64,000 nt of DNA from Chloracidobacterium sp. (GTDB lineage Bacteria; Acidobacteriota; Blastocatellia; Pyrinomonadales; Pyrinomonadaceae). Below the pieces are notes generated by a model that did not search any database, was not told the DNA's origin, and saw nothing but the letters and a program-made list of their open reading frames with translations. The stretch is taken from positions 310,001 to 374,000 of the forward strand of contig JABTUB010000002.1 in assembly GCA_015075585.1 (NCBI GenBank), given 5' to 3'. Positions 7,205 through 16,113 of the stretch are shown here, piece by piece (the stretch's first letter is position 1; every line of letters begins with the position of its first letter). A program made the translations under genes and the position numbers.

Positions 7205-8524
7205 ATGCCAATTTCGTTTCCCGTAGCTTTATTCAGGTTCACAGTCGCCGCAGCGGTACTTTTGCTTTGCGCATCATTCGGCATCGGCCAGAAATACGAC
7301 TCGATCGAAAAAGGCCGAATGAAGGATATGCTTAAGGTCATCAAAAGTGATATCAAAAGCCACTACTTCGACCCGGAATACAAAGGCATCGACCTCGAAG
7401 CCAAGTTCCAGGCGGCAGCTGAAAAGCTGAGCGGGGCGACGTCTACCGGGCAAGCTCTCGGCATAATCGCGCAGACCGTTATTGATTTTAATGACTCGCA
7501 CCTGTACTTTATTCCGCCGGCGACAAACCTGCGTGTCGATTACGGATGGCGTATGTCGTATATCGGCGACAAGTGCATCGTTACGGATGTGAAACCCGGA
7601 AGCGACGCGGAGAAAAAAGGGCTGAAACCGGGCGACGAGATCATTGCGATCAATGGCTTTCGCATCACGCGCAGTGAGCTTTGGAAGGTTCAATATTATT
7701 ACAACAGGATAAGTAAAAGAGGCAGCCTTGTGTTAGCTGTCTTAAGCCCCGGAGCCTCATCCGCCCGCGATATCGAGATCGCATCCGAGGTCAAGCATCA
7801 GCCGCAAACGATCGTCGGCGATTCGCTCTTCCGATTAAATGACGATTTCTATAATGAAAAGAATGATGACCACCGCTTTGTAAAGTTGGCCGGCGGCATC
7901 ACTGTATGGAAAATGCCGAGCTGGGCGTTCGACCCAAGCCTCTCGGGCAATTTGTTCTCTCGGGCTGCTAATGGCCAGTCGATCATAATGGACCTTCGCG
8001 GCAACGGCGGAGGTTATGTTGTAAATCTCGAGGATATCGCCGGCTACTTTGTCGATAAGGATACGCAGATCGCGGAACTTAAAGGCCGCAAAAAGATGGA
8101 TCCGCAGGTCGCAAAGACGAAGGGCAGCAAGGTATTTCCCGGCAAACTGGTGATCCTGCTTGACAGTCGTTCAGGGTCGGCGTCGGAGATATTTGCCAGA
8201 TTTATGCAGCTTCAAAAACGTGCAACTGTCATCGGCGACGTTTCCGCGGGCGCAGTAATGCAGTCAATGACATACGACCATGACATTGGCGGCGGCAGCT
8301 ATGTTCTCTTCGCGGTCAGCGTTACCAATGCTGACGTTATCATGAGCGACGGAAAGAGCCTCGAGCATGTAGGCGTCATTCCGGATGAACTCGTGCTCCC
8401 TACACCTGCTGATGTTGCCGCGGGACGCGATGTTGTGATGGAGCGTGCTGTCGAACTGCTCGGCGGCAAGGTCGATCCGGCGGAAGCCGGTAAATGGTTC
8501 CCGTACTTCTGGAAAACCAAGTAA
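7205..8524 (+). CDS. Secreted S41 family peptidase (tail-specific protease type)
   Basis: The 439-residue protein starts with a signal peptide (hydrophobic core Ala-Ala-Ala-Val-Leu-Leu-Leu-Cys-Ala-Ser, cleavage after Gly-Ile-Gly-Gln). A PDZ domain follows at about 110-190 with Gly-Leu-Lys-Pro-Gly-Asp-Glu-Ile-Ile-Ala-Ile-Asn-Gly. The S41 catalytic domain has Met-Asp-Leu-Arg-Gly-Asn-Gly-Gly-Gly and the probable nucleophile in Asp-Ser-Arg-Ser-Gly-Ser-Ala-Ser-Glu (near residue 325). It would act in the periplasm, cutting proteins near their C-termini. It is divergent from the epimerase, and a terminator follows at 8595. Confidence 0.9.
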   Translation: MPISFPVALFRFTVAAAVLLLCASFGIGQKYDSIEKGRMKDMLKVIKSDIKSHYFDPEYKGIDLEAKFQAAAEKLSGATSTGQALGIIAQTVIDFNDSHLYFIPPATNLRVDYGWRMSYIGDKCIVTDVKPGSDAEKKGLKPGDEIIAINGFRITRSELWKVQYYYNRISKRGSLVLAVLSPGASSARDIEIASEVKHQPQTIVGDSLFRLNDDFYNEKNDDHRFVKLAGGITVWKMPSWAFDPSLSGNLFSRAANGQSIIMDLRGNGGGYVVNLEDIAGYFVDKDTQIAELKGRKKMDPQVAKTKGSKVFPGKLVILLDSRSGSASEIFARFMQLQKRATVIGDVSAGAVMQSMTYDHDIGGGSYVLFAVSVTNADVIMSDGKSLEHVGVIPDELVLPTPADVAAGRDVVMERAVELLGGKVDPAEAGKWFPYFWKTK

Positions 8525-8594
8525 TACCACGGCCGTGTCGGATCACTTCGGAGCAGGCGGCGGCCGAACATAGCTTATCTCAGCGAACAGCGAC

Positions 8595-8632
8595 GGCAGA
8601 CCGAACTTTTGACAGTTCGGCTGCCTTTTTTC
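8595..8632 (+). terminator. Rho-independent terminator after the S41 peptidase gene
   Basis: GGCAG-A-CCGAAC, loop TTTTGACA, then GTTCGG-CTGCC form an 11-bp stem with one bulge, followed by six T. It lies 70 bp beyond the stop codon and ends before the ribH promoter. Confidence 0.85.
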
Positions 8633-8686
8633 ATATTCTATTCGAGATAACTTTACGGCCGCGTCGAGCAAAGTTCGCGTCGTACC

Positions 8687-8716
8687 TTGTCAGTGCCGAG
8701 AGCGGTTCAATATAAT
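8687..8716 (+). promoter_or_regulatory. Sigma-70-like promoter for ribH-nusB
   Basis: TTGTCA at 8687-8692 and TATAAT at 8711-8716 are separated by 18 bp. Transcription would begin near 8723, exactly at a 7-bp perfect hairpin (CAGGCCG-CATGTT-CGGCCTG, 8722-8741) located 13 bp before the ribH start. The hairpin would cap the 5' end of the mRNA and may slow decay, which is inference. I see no FMN riboswitch in this short leader. Confidence 0.75.
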
Positions 8717-8754
8717 CGTAACAGGCCGCATGTTCGGCCTGACGGACGGGAAAC

Positions 8755-9261
8755 TTGAAAACGGATCTGAAACGAGAAGTATTGTCAGCGGCAGGCAGGC
8801 CATTCGCCATTGTCTCAACTCGCTGGCATTCTGAATTCACTTCAAGGCTTGTCGCGGGTGCCCGCAAAGCTCTGCTCGATAGCGGCGTAAGCGAAGCGGA
8901 CATTCACGAGTATCAAGTGCCCGGCACATTTGAGCTTCCGCTCGCCTGCCAACAGGCTGCATCCACAAAACAATTTGATGCTGTCATCGCACTCGGTGTC
9001 GTTATCCGCGGCGATACGCCGCACTTTGAATACGTTGCCGGCGAGGCCGCTTCGGGCATAATGCGTGCAGGGCTTGATACCGGCGTTCCTGTGCTGTTCG
9101 GCGTTATTACCGCCGACACGCGTGAACAGGCCGAGGCTCGCTGCCGACCGGGCGAAGACAATAAAGGCTGCGAAGCAGCTCTTTCTGCGATCGAGATGGC
9201 CGCGACTATCGAACAGATCAAGAACAAGAAGGGAGGGTCGGCAAAAACCAGTGTCGTCTGA
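8755..9261 (+). CDS. ribH: 6,7-dimethyl-8-ribityllumazine synthase
   Basis: RibH condenses 5-amino-6-ribitylaminouracil with dihydroxybutanone phosphate, the penultimate step of riboflavin synthesis. The 168-residue length is normal. Seen: Ser-Thr-Arg-Trp-His-Ser-Glu-Phe near the N-terminus, Val-Pro-Gly-Thr-Phe-Glu-Leu-Pro, and the catalytic loop Gly-Val-Val-Ile-Arg-Gly-Asp-Thr-Pro-His-Phe-Glu. The start is TTG at 8755; no ATG lies nearby in frame. The gene overlaps nusB by 11 bp, a ribH-nusB order seen in many bacteria. No other rib gene is in the window. Confidence 0.96.
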   Translation: MKTDLKREVLSAAGRPFAIVSTRWHSEFTSRLVAGARKALLDSGVSEADIHEYQVPGTFELPLACQQAASTKQFDAVIALGVVIRGDTPHFEYVAGEAASGIMRAGLDTGVPVLFGVITADTREQAEARCRPGEDNKGCEAALSAIEMAATIEQIKNKKGGSAKTSVV

Positions 9262-9742
9262 ACTTAACGATAAGAGTACCGGAACACGGCATAAGGCCCG
9301 CGAAGCAGCCTTACAAATGCTGTTCGCCGTCGATATGTCGCCTGAAGATCCCGAGGTGCTGACGCACAACTATTGGAGCGAATTGGGCGATGAGGCCATT
9401 GATGAGCGGACACGCGATTTTGCAAACAGCCTCGTCAAGGGAACGCTTAAAAACATCTCTTCGATAGACGACTGCATCAAAGTTCGCGCGGAGCATTGGC
9501 GGATCGAACGAATGGCGATAGTTGACCGCAATGTGCTGAGGCTCGCGGTCTTTGAGTTCCTTTATTTTGATACGCCCGAAACTGTTTCGATCAATGAGGC
9601 GCTTGAACTTGCACGCAAATTCTCTTCTTACGAGGCCACGCAGTTCATCAACGGTGTGCTCGATGCTATACGGCAGGACGTTGCGGTACGTTCGTCCGAC
9701 AATGCGGGCGAGCCTATCTCATCATCAACTTCGGCTAATTAG
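9251..9742 (+). CDS. nusB: Transcription antitermination factor NusB
   Basis: NusB binds boxA RNA with NusE and supports rRNA antitermination. The product is 163 residues, all-helical, with Lys-Ala-Arg-Glu-Ala-Ala-Leu-Gln-Met-Leu-Phe at the N-terminus, Trp-Arg-Ile-Glu-Arg-Met-Ala-Ile-Val-Asp-Arg-Asn-Val-Leu-Arg-Leu, and Phe-Ile-Asn-Gly-Val-Leu-Asp near the end, all family marks. I place the start at the GTG at 9251, inside ribH, because the family starts a few residues before the Arg-His-Lys-Ala-Arg-Glu motif. The last 20 residues are Ser- and Asn-rich and overlap the next gene. Confidence 0.94.
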   Translation: MSSELNDKSTGTRHKAREAALQMLFAVDMSPEDPEVLTHNYWSELGDEAIDERTRDFANSLVKGTLKNISSIDDCIKVRAEHWRIERMAIVDRNVLRLAVFEFLYFDTPETVSINEALELARKFSSYEATQFINGVLDAIRQDVAVRSSDNAGEPISSSTSAN

Positions 9743-10292
9743 GCTTTTTCTTAGCGCCGCCCTCCTTTTCACGGCGGTTGCGACGGCCGCCGCACAGGCG
9801 TATCCGTCGAAGATACGCGGCTATAAGGTTTACAACGCAGACGTTCGTGTACGCTCCGCCGATCCGGCGAGCAAAGGCAGCGGTAATGATGCCGAACTGC
9901 GCCTCACGCCGCTCCGCGTTATCGATATCGGCATCACCGGAATTACGGTCGCCGCCGGCGGCACCATCTACGGCAATGAGCACAGCGGCAAGATCCACTT
10001 TCTCACATTCGAGAATTTCCGGATAAACGGCATTCCCGTCGAGATCGACGAATACACGACGCAGTTCTCATTCTCAAAAGGAGCGGCTGTCGATCTGCCC
10101 GTGCCTGCACATATCTTTATCAACACGATCAGCCTTGCAAAGGCTGTAAAGAGCGAACTTTTTGACCGCAAGGATCGCTGGCATATCGACGGAACAGTTT
10201 TTGTCTTCGGCAAATTCAAACGTTTCGGCATCGGTTTCAAGCGCGTTGTGCCGGTCCGCATCGATATTGAGATTGACAATCCGCTACGATAG
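9702..10292 (+). CDS. Secreted hypothetical protein
   Basis: The start at the ATG 9702 overlaps nusB by 41 bp and gives an N-terminal signal peptide (Leu-Phe-Leu-Ser-Ala-Ala-Leu-Leu-Phe-Thr-Ala-Val, Ala-Ala-Ala-Gln-Ala cleavage). The frame is open further upstream but that part is only antisense-like nusB sequence in another frame. The mature part, about 165 residues, is rich in alternating hydrophobic strands (Ile-Asp-Ile-Gly-Ile-Thr-Gly-Ile-Thr-Val) and ends in a basic strand pair. It looks like a small beta-sandwich, possibly LEA-type-2-like, but I cannot assign a family. Translational coupling to nusB is likely. Confidence 0.75.
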   Translation: MRASLSHHQLRLIRLFLSAALLFTAVATAAAQAYPSKIRGYKVYNADVRVRSADPASKGSGNDAELRLTPLRVIDIGITGITVAAGGTIYGNEHSGKIHFLTFENFRINGIPVEIDEYTTQFSFSKGAAVDLPVPAHIFINTISLAKAVKSELFDRKDRWHIDGTVFVFGKFKRFGIGFKRVVPVRIDIEIDNPLR

Positions 10293-10361
10293 CCGCAGGG
10301 CTATTTATTTCCTTTCATATCAGCTAGAATGGAGGTTTGACCGAGGAATTTTATTTTAGAA

Positions 10362-13300
10362 ATGAGTAACAGCACACCCGATCTTAGCGCGTTCTTAAAA
10401 GAAAGTTTTGGATCCAACTCCACCTATGTCGAAGGCCTTTTGGCCCGTTATAGGCAAGATCCGCGGCTCGTTGACGAGTCGTGGCAGACGTATTTTGCTG
10501 AGCTTTTAAGCTCTGGCACAGCCTCGGTCGAAGACACGCGGCCGGCTGCAACGCCCGTCGCGGCGGTATCAACTCCTATTGAAGCAAGGAAAGAACCGGT
10601 CGTCGTCCTGTCGCCTGACACAGAACCGAAAACCATCACCGGCCCGGCGAAAAAGATCGTCGAGAATATGGAGATGAGCCTCACGGTCCCGACAGCGACA
10701 AGCTTCCGCAGTATCCCCGTAAAACTGCTCGAAGAGAATCGCCGCGTCATCAACGAACACCTGGCATCCCGCGGACGCGGCAAAGCCTCGTTCACGCACA
10801 TCATCGCGTGGGCAATAGTTCAGGCTGCCAAGGCGTATCCGCACATGAATTTCGGCTTCGGAGTGGTCAACGGAGTGCCCTCGCGGCTTGAACATGAGCA
10901 TATAAACCTCGGCATCGCTATTGATATCGAGAAAAAGGACGGCTCTCGCAACCTGCTTGTTCCGAACATAAAGAACGCCGATACAATGAATTTCGTCGAG
11001 TTCTTTGACGCATACAATGGTCAGGTAAAAAAGGCACGCGAGGCAAAGCTGGAGATCGCCGATTTTCAGGGCACAACGATCTCGCTGACCAATCCCGGCA
11101 CTATCGGCACGGTCGCGTCGAACCCGCGTCTGATGGCGGGCCAAAGTGCGATCATTGCCACGGGTGCCATAGAATATCCGCCGGAATATCAGGCGATGAC
11201 GCCTGCCGCGCTGTCGATGATCGGTATCAGCAAGGTCGTTACCGTTACATCGACCTACGATCATCGCGTGATCCAAGGTGCCGAAAGCGGGCTTTTCCTT
11301 GCACGCATAAACGAGCTGATAAAGGGCCAGCACGGCTTTTATGACGAGATATTTGCGGCTTTGGAGATCAACTATCCGCCGCTTCGCTGGGCCGAGGACC
11401 GCAACCCGACCCTATTCGGACGCGACGATGAGCAGGCCGAAAAGCAGGCGAACGTGCTGCAGCTGATCGACGCATACCGGGTTCGCGGCCATTTGCTCGC
11501 CGACACCGATCCGCTGAACATGACCTCGCATCACGTATCTGAGCTTGATCTCGAGAACTTCGGCCTAACTATTTGGGACCTTGACCGCGAGTTCATCGCT
11601 GGCGGACTGCACGGCGAAAAGACCGCAACGCTGCGTCATATCCTTTACATTCTCAGAAAAGCATACTGCGGAAAGGTCGGCACGGAATATCGACATATCC
11701 AGAACGAAACGGAGAAGGAATGGATACGCGCACGCATCCGCGAACACTTTGTCGATACGCAGCCGCTGCCTGCCGAAACAAAGAAAGACCTGCTGCAGAA
11801 GCTTATCGAGGCGGAGCAGTTCGAGCACTTCCTGCATAAGAAGTATCTCGGTCAAAAACGATTCTCGCTCGAAGGCTGTGAGACCGTAATCCCGATGCTC
11901 GATCAGCTTGTCGAAACGGCCGCCGCTCGCGGTGTCGATGAGATATTTATGGGTATGGCTCACCGCGGCCGGCTCAACGTCCTTTCGAACATCATCGGAA
12001 ACGCTGACACAGGCGACATGGCGGAACGCATCTTTACTGTATTCGAGGGCACATCGCATCCGAGTTTTCCTGCCGATGAAGGCGACGTAAAATACCACCA
12101 AGGAGCGGAAGGCCGGCGCAAGACGCGATCGGGACGTGAGATCGCACTTCACCTTGCATCAAACCCGAGTCATCTTGAGACCGTCAATCCTGTGGTCGAG
12201 GGAATGACGCGCGCCCGGCAGGATGAGCTTCGCAATGGCGAACAGCGAACGCGCGAAGAGGTCTATGCCCGTATCTTACCCGTTCTTCTGCACGGTGATG
12301 CTGCATTCGCGGGCCAAGGCGTCGTGATGGAAACGCTCCAACTCGCCAGCCTTCCGGGCTACCGTACGGGCGGAACGATCCATATCGTCATCAACAATCA
12401 GATCGGCTTTACTACGTCCGCCGAATTCGGCCGCTCATCGATCTACTCGACCGACGCCGCTCATATTACACAGACGCCGATCTTTCACATTAACGGCGAT
12501 GACCCCGAAGCCGCTCATCGCGTGATACAGATAGCGCTCGAGTATCGCCATCAGTTCAATAAGGACGTCGTACTCGATCTGGTCGGCTTCCGCAGGCTGG
12601 GGCACAACGAAGGCGATGAGCCGAGCTATACCCAGCCTGTTATGTATGCACGCGTTAAGGCGCATCCCGGCTCGCAGCACCTTTATGCGCGGCTTCTGAT
12701 CCGCGAAGGCGTCATTACCGAAGAAGAACTCGAAGCAATGACGAAAAGGACCGTCGATAAATACGAACGCATCCTTGCGAGTGCAAAGGCCATTGCCGCT
12801 GAGAATCCCGCACGTGCCGTACTTGCCCCGCCGATCGTTGACGAGGACGGTTCCGAGATCATGGACACTTCGGCTGATGCGGGCATCTTGAAGACCGTTT
12901 CAGACAAGGTGTCGCTTGTTCCGGAAGGCTTCCATATCAACCCGAAGATGGTAGGCCAATTGGCACGCCGTGCAAAGATGGGTGACGGCGAAGTGCCGAT
13001 GGATTGGGGTTTTGCAGAGGCTTTGGCATTCGGCTCGCTCGTCGTCGAGGGTTTTCCTGTTCGTATCAGCGGGCAGGACTCGGGCCGCGGAACCTTCTCA
13101 CAGCGGCACGCCTCGATGTATGACCTTCTTACGGGCGAGCGTTGGACGCCGCTTTCCGAGCTTAAGAATGAACAAAATCCGGCGGCACGCTTCTATGTAT
13201 TCGACAGCAGCCTTAGCGAATACGGCGTTCTCGGCTTTGAATACGGCTATTCGGTCATCAGCCATAAGGAGTTGGTCGCGTGGGAAGCTCAATTCGGCGA

Positions 13301-14087
13301 TTTTTCGAACGGCGGCCAGATCGTTATCGATCAGTACATCTCTTCGAGCGAGGACAAGTGGAAGCAGACAAGCCCGCTTGTAATGCTCCTGCCTCACGGT
13401 TTCGAGGGGCAAGGGCCTGAGCACTCATCGGCGAGGTTGGAGCGCTACCTGCAGCTCTGTGCGGAGAACAATATGCAGGTCTGCTATCCGACGACGCCTG
13501 CTCAGTACTTCCATCTTCTCCGCCGCCAGATCAAACAGGATATCGTGCGGCCGCTTATCGTGATGACGCCGAAGAGCTTGCTGAGACTGCCGGCTGCAAC
13601 CTCCGAAATGAGCGAGCTGACGAGCGGCGGCTTCCGGCCGGTGATCGACGATGCTCGTATCACAGATAAGGCGGCCGTAAGGCGTATCGCCTTGTGCAGC
13701 GGCAAGGTCTTTTATGACCTCGACGCAACGCGGCATGGCGAATCGGCCGCACATACTTCGCTTGATGTTGCCGTCATTCGGCTCGAACAGTTCTATCCTT
13801 TTCCCGGCAAGCTCCTGCAGGCGATCCTTGCAGAATACCAGAATGCAGCCGAGATCGTTTGGACGCAGGAAGAGCCGCAAAATATGGGCGGCTGGGCGTT
13901 CGTGGAGCCGCGGTTGCGTGCGATCCTGCCGCAGGGGATCACGCTTCGGTATGTCGGCCGGACGCCGTCGGCGTCTCCTTCGACCGGCAACTACGCGATC
14001 CATCATCTGGAACAAGTTGAGCTGATCGAGGATACTTTCGGAATGGAAGCTCACGGCTCGGGGGCAGCAGCGTCCGAATCGCACTGA
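10362..14087 (+). CDS. kgd: Multifunctional 2-oxoglutarate dehydrogenase E1 / succinyltransferase E2 (Kgd type)
   Basis: This enzyme carries out the thiamine-diphosphate-dependent decarboxylation of 2-oxoglutarate in the TCA cycle. The 1241 residues show the actinobacterial Kgd order: a short SucA N-terminal helix segment (1-45, Tyr-Val-Glu-Gly-Leu-Leu), a Pro/Ala/Thr-rich linker (about 48-100), an E2 catalytic domain (about 105-325, active-site Asp-His-Arg-Val-Ile-Gln-Gly near 298), then the E1 domain (Gly-Met-Ala-His-Arg-Gly-Arg-Leu-Asn and His-Gly-Asp-Ala-Ala-Phe-Ala-Gly-Gln-Gly). There is no lipoyl domain, as in Kgd, so a lipoylated partner must come from another gene. Outside Actinobacteria this fusion also occurs in Acidobacteria. 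Confidence 0.95.
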   Translation: MSNSTPDLSAFLKESFGSNSTYVEGLLARYRQDPRLVDESWQTYFAELLSSGTASVEDTRPAATPVAAVSTPIEARKEPVVVLSPDTEPKTITGPAKKIVENMEMSLTVPTATSFRSIPVKLLEENRRVINEHLASRGRGKASFTHIIAWAIVQAAKAYPHMNFGFGVVNGVPSRLEHEHINLGIAIDIEKKDGSRNLLVPNIKNADTMNFVEFFDAYNGQVKKAREAKLEIADFQGTTISLTNPGTIGTVASNPRLMAGQSAIIATGAIEYPPEYQAMTPAALSMIGISKVVTVTSTYDHRVIQGAESGLFLARINELIKGQHGFYDEIFAALEINYPPLRWAEDRNPTLFGRDDEQAEKQANVLQLIDAYRVRGHLLADTDPLNMTSHHVSELDLENFGLTIWDLDREFIAGGLHGEKTATLRHILYILRKAYCGKVGTEYRHIQNETEKEWIRARIREHFVDTQPLPAETKKDLLQKLIEAEQFEHFLHKKYLGQKRFSLEGCETVIPMLDQLVETAAARGVDEIFMGMAHRGRLNVLSNIIGNADTGDMAERIFTVFEGTSHPSFPADEGDVKYHQGAEGRRKTRSGREIALHLASNPSHLETVNPVVEGMTRARQDELRNGEQRTREEVYARILPVLLHGDAAFAGQGVVMETLQLASLPGYRTGGTIHIVINNQIGFTTSAEFGRSSIYSTDAAHITQTPIFHINGDDPEAAHRVIQIALEYRHQFNKDVVLDLVGFRRLGHNEGDEPSYTQPVMYARVKAHPGSQHLYARLLIREGVITEEELEAMTKRTVDKYERILASAKAIAAENPARAVLAPPIVDEDGSEIMDTSADAGILKTVSDKVSLVPEGFHINPKMVGQLARRAKMGDGEVPMDWGFAEALAFGSLVVEGFPVRISGQDSGRGTFSQRHASMYDLLTGERWTPLSELKNEQNPAARFYVFDSSLSEYGVLGFEYGYSVISHKELVAWEAQFGDFSNGGQIVIDQYISSSEDKWKQTSPLVMLLPHGFEGQGPEHSSARLERYLQLCAENNMQVCYPTTPAQYFHLLRRQIKQDIVRPLIVMTPKSLLRLPAATSEMSELTSGGFRPVIDDARITDKAAVRRIALCSGKVFYDLDATRHGESAAHTSLDVAVIRLEQFYPFPGKLLQAILAEYQNAAEIVWTQEEPQNMGGWAFVEPRLRAILPQGITLRYVGRTPSASPSTGNYAIHHLEQVELIEDTFGMEAHGSGAAASESH

Positions 14088-14124
14088 CGATCAGATCTCA
14101 ACGACTGACCGTAATTGATCGAAC

Positions 14125-15252
14125 ATGAAGAAACTTGCAGCACTTATCGCCGTTCTCGTTGTCGGAACATTTACATTCATCCTCGCTTGCCAGCCGAAAG
14201 CCGCGGTGAACGCGGAAACCGCGACGGCAGCAGCGGCGGAGCCTGAACCGACGCCGCCGGCCGTCACAAACAATGAGCCGATAACTATCGCTGCGGTCGG
14301 CGATATTATGATGGGTTCACCGTTCCCGAATGATTCGCGAATGCCGCCAAACGACGGAGCCGATCTTTTCAAGGAAGTTACGCCGATCCTGTCAGCGGCT
14401 GACATTGCCTTTGGCAATCTTGAAGGGCCGATCATCGACAATGGCGTGTCAGCAAAATGCCCTCCGCGCTCGACACGCTGCTTTGCATTCCGTATGCCGA
14501 CGCGTTACGGCAAATACCTTAAGAACGCAGGGTTTGACGTGATGAGCGTGGCAAACAACCATGCCGGCGATTTTGGCGAGGCCGGCCGTGCCAGCACTCA
14601 AAAAGTGCTTACGGAACAGGGCATCAAGTACGCCGGCAGCCTTCAGCCTGCTGCGGTAACAGCATTTCTCGATGTAAAAGGTAAGAAGGTCGGCTTTATC
14701 GCCTTTGGCCACAACAATGGCATGCCGAGCATCAACGACCTCGATAACGCCCGAAAGCTGGTCGCCGACCTTAAGAAGCGATCGAACATCGTGATCGTCT
14801 CGTTCCATGGCGGAGGCGAAGGCACCGACCGCCAGCACGTTCCCAACGGAACGGAGATATTCTTGGGCGAGAATCGCGGCAACCTGCGTGCGTTTACCCA
14901 TACGGTAGTGGATGCGGGTGCCGACATAGTCCTCGGCCACGGGCCGCATGTGATGCGCGGTATGGAGCTGTACAACGACCGTCTGATCGTTTATTCGATG
15001 GGCAATTTCTGCACCTACGGCTGGTTCGGCCTCGCCGCTGAAACAGCCTTGGGCAAGATCGTCGAGGCAAAGATCGCCGCGGACGGCAAGTTCATCTCAG
15101 GCAAGATAAACGCGACAAAACAAGAGGGCCGCGGCGGCCCGCTGCTCGACAGCGCGGGCACGGCCATCCGCGTCGTCCGCAACCTTTCTACAGCCGACTT
15201 CGGCGCCAACGCACCAAAGATCGCCGACGACGGCACCTTTACCAAAGAGTGA
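14125..15252 (+). CDS. CapA-family lipoprotein (poly-gamma-glutamate synthesis-like metallophosphatase fold)
   Basis: The 375-residue protein opens with a lipoprotein signal (Thr-Phe-Ile-Leu-Ala-Cys, Cys near residue 22) followed by an Ala/Pro/Thr-rich linker. The CapA domain begins Ile-Ala-Ala-Val-Gly-Asp-Ile-Met-Met-Gly and includes Ala-Phe-Gly-Asn-Leu-Glu-Gly, Ser-Val-Ala-Asn-Asn-His-Ala-Gly-Asp, Val-Ser-Phe-His-Gly-Gly-Gly-Glu, and Gly-His-Gly-Pro-His-Val. These metal-binding motifs are typical of CapA/PgsA. True polyglutamate synthesis needs CapB/CapC, absent here, so the role is unclear; an envelope-anchored hydrolase is likely. It lies 38 bp after kgd. Confidence 0.9.
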   Translation: MKKLAALIAVLVVGTFTFILACQPKAAVNAETATAAAAEPEPTPPAVTNNEPITIAAVGDIMMGSPFPNDSRMPPNDGADLFKEVTPILSAADIAFGNLEGPIIDNGVSAKCPPRSTRCFAFRMPTRYGKYLKNAGFDVMSVANNHAGDFGEAGRASTQKVLTEQGIKYAGSLQPAAVTAFLDVKGKKVGFIAFGHNNGMPSINDLDNARKLVADLKKRSNIVIVSFHGGGEGTDRQHVPNGTEIFLGENRGNLRAFTHTVVDAGADIVLGHGPHVMRGMELYNDRLIVYSMGNFCTYGWFGLAAETALGKIVEAKIAADGKFISGKINATKQEGRGGPLLDSAGTAIRVVRNLSTADFGANAPKIADDGTFTKE

Positions 15253-15255
15253 TGC

Positions 15256-16071
15256 CTACTTCTTCCGATCCTTTTCGATGTACTTGATGATGTCGGCGGC
15301 GCGGTTGCGGGCCATTAGCGGTATGCGTTCGTCGGCCGCGAGTTCACGCAGGAAAGGTATGATATGCGGCGGGTCTGAGACCTCGCCGCGTTTTACGAGG
15401 CTCTCGAACGAAGTCATAAGCCCCGGTGCGAGCAGCGGCTGATTCTCACGCGAGGAATCGATCTCGAACCGCCAGATGTATTCGCTGCCGATGCGCCGAT
15501 ATTCATCCAAAAGGAACATCGCATCCTTATTCTCGGTCCAGTTAAAGATCGCGGTGCGCGAACGCCCGCTTTTTGTGAGCGTGAGGCTTATGTTGCCGAG
15601 GTGCGAGTAGTCCCGCGGTGTTTGATAATTTGCGGATGAATTCAGAAAATCCAATGCCTCAAAAGCTCCCCGCAGGCGCTCCATCGTAACCGCTGAAAGC
15701 TCTACGGGATCGGTTATATCCTCGCCAATGTTCTCTTTTCTAAAAGTGATGCTGCCCTTGCCCGCTTCATCGTGTTCGATATGTACGAAGTCAACCCCGA
15801 AGCCGGGCCGCTTGAATTCATAAACATACTCGGGCGTGAACTTTGACTCCTTTATCGGCGGAGCGACGGTGCTCGGCCGTTCATTCTTCTTCGGCTCAGG
15901 TATCGGGGCAGGCACGGGCGACGCCGTTGGCTCCGCAGTGGCCGCAGGTTTGACCGGCGGCTTTTTAACAATATGCTTGCGCTTCTGCCCGAGGCCGAGC
16001 GTCGCCGTCGTGATCAAAAGCACCGCCGCAACGGACAGCTTGCATACGGCGGACATAGATGAATGACGCAT
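15256..16071 (-). CDS. Secreted hypothetical protein with Pro-rich linker
   Basis: The 271-residue product has a signal peptide (Leu-Ser-Val-Ala-Ala-Val-Leu-Leu-Ile-Thr-Thr, cleavage near Gly-Leu-Gly-Gln), then a Lys/Pro/Ala-rich linker to about residue 75, then an alpha/beta domain with Asp-Phe-Leu-Asn-Ser-Ser-Ala-Asn-Tyr. The last 60 residues (Ile-Pro-Phe-Leu-Arg-Glu-Leu-Ala-Ala-Asp-Glu-Arg-Ile-Pro-Leu-Met-Ala-Arg) read like one HEAT-type helical repeat. No enzyme motif is visible. It is convergent with the CapA gene (stops 3 bp apart) and downstream of smc on the same strand. Confidence 0.75.
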   Translation of the reverse strand: MRHSSMSAVCKLSVAAVLLITTATLGLGQKRKHIVKKPPVKPAATAEPTASPVPAPIPEPKKNERPSTVAPPIKESKFTPEYVYEFKRPGFGVDFVHIEHDEAGKGSITFRKENIGEDITDPVELSAVTMERLRGAFEALDFLNSSANYQTPRDYSHLGNISLTLTKSGRSRTAIFNWTENKDAMFLLDEYRRIGSEYIWRFEIDSSRENQPLLAPGLMTSFESLVKRGEVSDPPHIIPFLRELAADERIPLMARNRAADIIKYIEKDRKK

Positions 16072-16113
16072 CGGGAATTATGATGTTCTGCGGACGCTGT
16101 GCGGTTGCAGCAG

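Noticed and set aside
8700..8754. FMN riboswitch ahead of ribH
   Set aside because: The promoter leaves only about 32 nt of leader, too short for the roughly 120-nt element.
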